In this document: in pieces, positions 62,301-64,000 of the stretch
How the letters are laid out: every line of letters starts with the position of its first letter
Position numbering within the stretch: position 1 is the stretch's first letter
Source: JBJXFE01 sp046153875
GTDB taxonomy: Bacteria; Planctomycetota; Phycisphaerae; Phycisphaerales; UBA1924
DNA: 64,000 nucleotides
Direction of reading: 5' to 3'
Assembly: GCA_046153875.1 (NCBI GenBank)
Contig: JBJXFE010000057.1
Span: 1 to 64,000, forward strand
Made by a program: the position numbers and the translations under genes
The notes under the pieces: model-generated
What the model saw: the letters and a program-made list of their open reading frames with translations, nothing else
Told to the model about the DNA's origin: nothing
The model's database searches: none

Positions 62301-62614
62301 TGGTCGGTGCCGGGCATCCACAGGGTTTCGAACCCCATCATGCGCCGGGCCCGCACCAGCACGTCCTGGAGCGTGTTGTTCAGCGCGTGCCCGAGGTGCA
62401 GCCGGTCCGTGACGTTCGGCGGCGGGATGACGATGCAGTAGGGCTCTGCCTCGCCCCGCAGCACCCGCCCCGGGTCCGCGTGGAAGGCCCCGGAACGCTC
62501 CCAGAGCTCCCTGATCCGGGGTTCATGATCGGACGGGCGGTACTTTGTCGGCATCCCACCCGGATCGTCCGGCACGGGCGTCGCGGCGGACGGGTCTGTT
62601 GGGCTTCCGGTCAT
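59306..62614 (-). CDS. valS: valyl-tRNA synthetase with three octamer-repeat inserts
   Basis: 1102 residues from ATG 62614; ATG 62650 and ATG 62554 are alternatives. HIGH motif is HLGHALNN, the editing domain has ATTRPETYLGDTAV, and KMSKS is GRKMSKSLGNGVDP. The C-terminal coiled-coil arm is complete (RLAELAKSITTLEGRLANPGY). Three inserts rich in Arg, Asp, Glu and Lys (for example ETERRRDGETKK, ETKRRRDGETKK, EQRDCETAGQRDRE) are encoded by 4 x 8 bp arrays. The frame is kept throughout, so the enzyme should be functional. Length exceeds usual ValRS by over 150 residues. Confidence 0.93.
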   Translation of the reverse strand: MTGSPTDPSAATPVPDDPGGMPTKYRPSDHEPRIRELWERSGAFHADPGRVLRGEAEPYCIVIPPPNVTDRLHLGHALNNTLQDVLVRARRMMGFETLWMPGTDHAGIATQAVVERRLRKDGKLKGPLRESMKREEFVAIVQSFKDEYEATITGQLKAMGCSCDWARQRFTMDEQCARAVYEAFFRLFKDGLIYRGKRLVNWDPVLQTAVADDECEDVEVDGNFYYLRYPLVHGPKETERRRDGETKKTDKADAVPVTWSELRRRGWPNSHDADHADDAPAWVTVATTRPETYLGDTAVGVNPKDPRAKALRGLSVELPLVGRVIPIIEDAYVVMPARTPSLSESSSEGSDRATPRPRAHAGSAPGEPEDPKAKFATGFLKVTPAHDPNDYEIGQRHGLPMINIFAPDASISDKHGWDDVGDAHLFVGLSREEARKKVVMEFKARGLCERVVPYRHSVKHSDRSKAAIEPYLSDQWYVKVTDDRMKGAALRAAEKTAKQPAAAGELRSKAADEARGAGDGALQFHPERYAKTYRSWHENIRDWCISRQLWWGHRIPVWSREEFPAEDGIDALGETTARSKAMRMRVGGVELPIQRRQVGAKEWTFVCVPPGDQAVASKLSELGYSQDPDVLDTWFSSALWPLNTMGWPDDTDLLRAFNPTDTLCTAREIITLWVSRMVMFELYLMPADWEETKRRRDGETKKPATLDDMGRGRGPLPFRDVFIHAMIQDGEGRKMSKSLGNGVDPLDIIETHGADAMRFTLCQMATHTQDVRMPVERDAATGKNTSKKFDIGRNFCTKVWNAARFSLGMLEQRDCETAGQRDREGDRTLADRWMLSRLAAATAEVGEAVEEYQFADYAQRLYDLTWRDFCDWYLEAIKPTVATNAAQRAVLAHSLEVIVRLLHPIMPFVTEVIWERLRKIEPGAIEGVELGPSRTNGLLCTACWPKVALSLRDEAAERQFERLRGLITAIREVRATHQVPPKRRVVLHAPAQLDKECRAAGDMVATLSGLEKITTESPTGTGVPFIFEGVPCHLSNLADAVDAGAEQERKSKRLAELAKSITTLEGRLANPGYVDRAPPAMVEQTRDQLAKAKAERDAIASS
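60147..60178 (-). repeat. 4 x 8 bp tandem repeat in valS (array 3)
   Basis: Units on the plus strand: CTGTCTCG, CTGTCCCG, CTGTCTCG, CAGTCTCG. It lies near the start of the anticodon-binding domain and encodes part of LEQRDCETAGQRDRE. Confidence 0.9.
60516..60547 (-). repeat. 4 x 8 bp tandem repeat in valS (array 2)
   Basis: Units on the plus strand: GTTTCTCC, GTCTCTCC, GTCTCTTC, GTCTCTTC. It encodes ETKRRRDGETKK, located shortly before the KMSKS loop. Confidence 0.9.
61878..61909 (-). repeat. 4 x 8 bp tandem repeat in valS (array 1)
   Basis: Units on the plus strand: GTCTCTCC, GTCTCTTC, GTCTCTCC, GTCTCTTT. It encodes ETERRRDGETKK at the entry of the editing domain. Confidence 0.9.
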
Positions 62615-62648
62615 GGAGGATCGATCGTAGTCGGGCCGATATCCTGAC

Positions 62649-63704
62649 ATGATGCGAGCGCCCTCGATGGAGACCCCGTACGGCGAGCTCAAGCCCCCGC
62701 GCGGGCCGCGGATCGAGCGCCCCGTCATCGCGCTCGCCTTGGTGGCGGGCCTGGCGGTCCTGACCACGCTGCTCTGGCGCGCCGGCGTCTGGAGCCCCCG
62801 GCAGGCCAACGGCGGGCAGCCCGGGGCTACCCACGCCCAGCCGTCGTACAAGTCCATCGCCGCGTCGCTCGAAGCGGCCCAGACGTATCTGAAGCTCCGT
62901 GACCTGGCGAAGGCCGAGGCCGTGCTCCGCGAATCGGTCAGGCGATTCTCGGAGGATCAGGAACTGCGGGTGCTGTACGCCCAGACCCTGATGGAGATGA
63001 AGAAGCCGGGCGAGGCGTACGAGCAGTACGTCGCCGCCCTGACGATCGGCCCCCGCACGCACGAGCTGGAGTTCGCCGCGGGCACGATGGCAAACATGTC
63101 CGGTCAGCCCGGCCGCGCGGTGGAGCACTACTCCGCGGCCCAGGCGGCCCAGCCCGCCAACGCGACGTACGCCCTTTACCTCGCACAGGTGCAGCGCAAG
63201 ACGGGTGAGACCCAGGCGGCCAAGGCCAACCTGCTAATGGCCGCAAACCTCCAGCCCGACGACGCGACCGCGTGGGGGACGCTCGCGGACATCGCGCTGC
63301 AGGAGAACAACATTGAGATCGCGCTGCAGCACCTGAAGAAGGCGCGCGAGCTGCAGCCCGATGTCACCGCGTGGCGGCTCATCGAGGCCCGGGCGCTCAA
63401 GCGCAAGGGCGACCCGGAGACGGCCCTGATCGTGCTCCTGGCGATCAACGACGCGGAGCGAAGCCAGACCCCGATCCTGCGGCTCATCGCCGAGAGCTAC
63501 GGGATGCTCGACCGGTCTGCCGACGCGGCGGCCACCTACGCCGAGGCTTCCGACGCCAACCCCACGGACAAGGACCTGGCGTACGAGGCCGGCGTGTGGT
63601 TCGCCCGGGCGGACCAGAAGGACAAGGCGCGTGCGTACGGGACGCGCGCGATGCGGCTGGGACACGAGCACGCGGTGAAGCTGCTCGAAAAACTCGGGAA
63701 GTGA
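62649..63704 (+). CDS. membrane-anchored TPR protein
   Basis: 351 residues from ATG 62649; ATG 62652 and ATG 62667 are close alternatives. One helix (VIALALVAGLAVLTTLLW) precedes about seven tetratricopeptide-like helical pairs, for example YLKLRDLAKAEAVLRESVRRF, AWGTLADIALQENNIEIALQH and ATYAEASDANPTDKDLAYEAG. It is divergent from valS, with 5' ends abutting. TPR arrays are protein-binding; the partner is unknown. Confidence 0.85.
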   Translation: MMRAPSMETPYGELKPPRGPRIERPVIALALVAGLAVLTTLLWRAGVWSPRQANGGQPGATHAQPSYKSIAASLEAAQTYLKLRDLAKAEAVLRESVRRFSEDQELRVLYAQTLMEMKKPGEAYEQYVAALTIGPRTHELEFAAGTMANMSGQPGRAVEHYSAAQAAQPANATYALYLAQVQRKTGETQAAKANLLMAANLQPDDATAWGTLADIALQENNIEIALQHLKKARELQPDVTAWRLIEARALKRKGDPETALIVLLAINDAERSQTPILRLIAESYGMLDRSADAAATYAEASDANPTDKDLAYEAGVWFARADQKDKARAYGTRAMRLGHEHAVKLLEKLGK

Positions 63705-63748
63705 TCGATCGAACGGGCCGGTGGCGCGAACCGTACCGTCATCACGGC

Positions 63749-64000
63749 ATGGACGGATGGCGCCCGAGATGCAACGGCTGCGCGTACGACCTGACTGGTG
63801 CGGTGATCGACCGCTCCTCGGGCTTGGGGAAGTGCCCCGAATGCGGCGGGCCGTTTCATCCACTCGACGTGTCAACGCCGCCGGTCAAGAGCCCGCTTCT
63901 GTGGCAATGGAGTTTGGGAGTTCTGATCCCGTCGATCGTGCCGATGGCCGGGGTCGCGCTCTTCCTCGTGTGGACACCCTACGCGTACGCGTGGATGATG
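63749..64000 (+). CDS. zinc-ribbon membrane protein (cut by window edge)
   Basis: 84 residues are visible. It opens MDGWRPRCNGCAYDLTGAV and then GLGKCPECGGPFHPLD, a zinc ribbon with the same CxxC-x-YDL...CPEC plan as the gene at 51788, followed by a hydrophobic segment (LLWQWSLGVLIPSIVPMAG). The rest is beyond the window. Function unknown. Confidence 0.75.
   Translation, partial: MDGWRPRCNGCAYDLTGAVIDRSSGLGKCPECGGPFHPLDVSTPPVKSPLLWQWSLGVLIPSIVPMAGVALFLVWTPYAYAWMM

Overview
The window is high-GC bacterial DNA, tightly packed and strongly codon-biased. It looks like a planctomycete, most likely of the Phycisphaerae type. The pointers are a secreted propeller protein ending in dockerin-like DCNADG repeats of the planctomycete GC type, a surface protein with an N-terminal LEPR-xLL-like motif, two membrane proteins carrying a CxxC-x-YDL...CPEC zinc ribbon, ribosomal proteins with long charged low-complexity tails, and Kdo transferase (waaA), which implies a lipid A outer membrane. 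This assignment is inference from gene content; there is no rRNA gene in the window.

Layout. 1-356: tail of an IS5-like transposase, a hairpin and short-period repeats. 357-4474: hypothetical and secreted proteins. 4750-9823: pilT, a membrane-anchored degenerate PilB/GspE-like protein, and a CvpA-like membrane protein. 9890-28838: a long minus-strand block. It is read from high to low coordinate and holds yceI, a membrane protein, argC-argB-argF, the LEPR-xLL protein, tRNA-Val, waaA, tRNA-Lys, an SNF2 helicase with a SWIM partner, tRNA-Gln, then glmU(N-domain)-prs-rplY-pth-rpsF-ssb-rplI. 29056-41432: a plus-strand operon of a sensor kinase, a STAS protein, pilB, pilC, pilM, pilN, pilO, a PilP/GspC-like gene, one major prepilin, three minor prepilins and a PilX/GspK-like gene. 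Most junctions overlap as ATGA or GTGA. 41459-42600: a terminator and two related secreted proteins. 42855-44935: a response regulator and a GAF/HD-GYP protein. 45124-51146: scpB, DUF58, transglutaminase, a PilZ-like protein and lipB. 51133-53618: OmpH-like, a zinc-ribbon protein and sppA on the minus strand. 53688-58162: rsmH, LysM, ftsL-like and ftsI, a division/cell-wall cluster. 58178-64000: a lipoprotein with an HEGWH motif, valS, a TPR protein and the start of another zinc-ribbon protein.

How it fits together. Pilus extension (PilB), retraction (PilT), the PilMNOP-type alignment complex and the pilins are all present. The secretin and prepilin peptidase are not in the window. A kinase and a STAS protein head the pilus operon, and a receiver/HD-GYP pair and a PilZ-like protein lie near it, so c-di-GMP and phosphorelay control of surface motility is a reasonable hypothesis. 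Information-processing genes (prs to rplI, valS, three tRNAs), arginine synthesis and envelope synthesis fill the rest.

The most unusual signals are these: two genes whose best start is a CTG codon with a well-placed Shine-Dalgarno (the SNF2 helicase and pilB); three in-frame 4 x 8 bp tandem repeats inside valS; a palindromic repeat inserted in argC; heptamer tandem arrays between genes; and a pseudo-ATPase encoded next to pilT.
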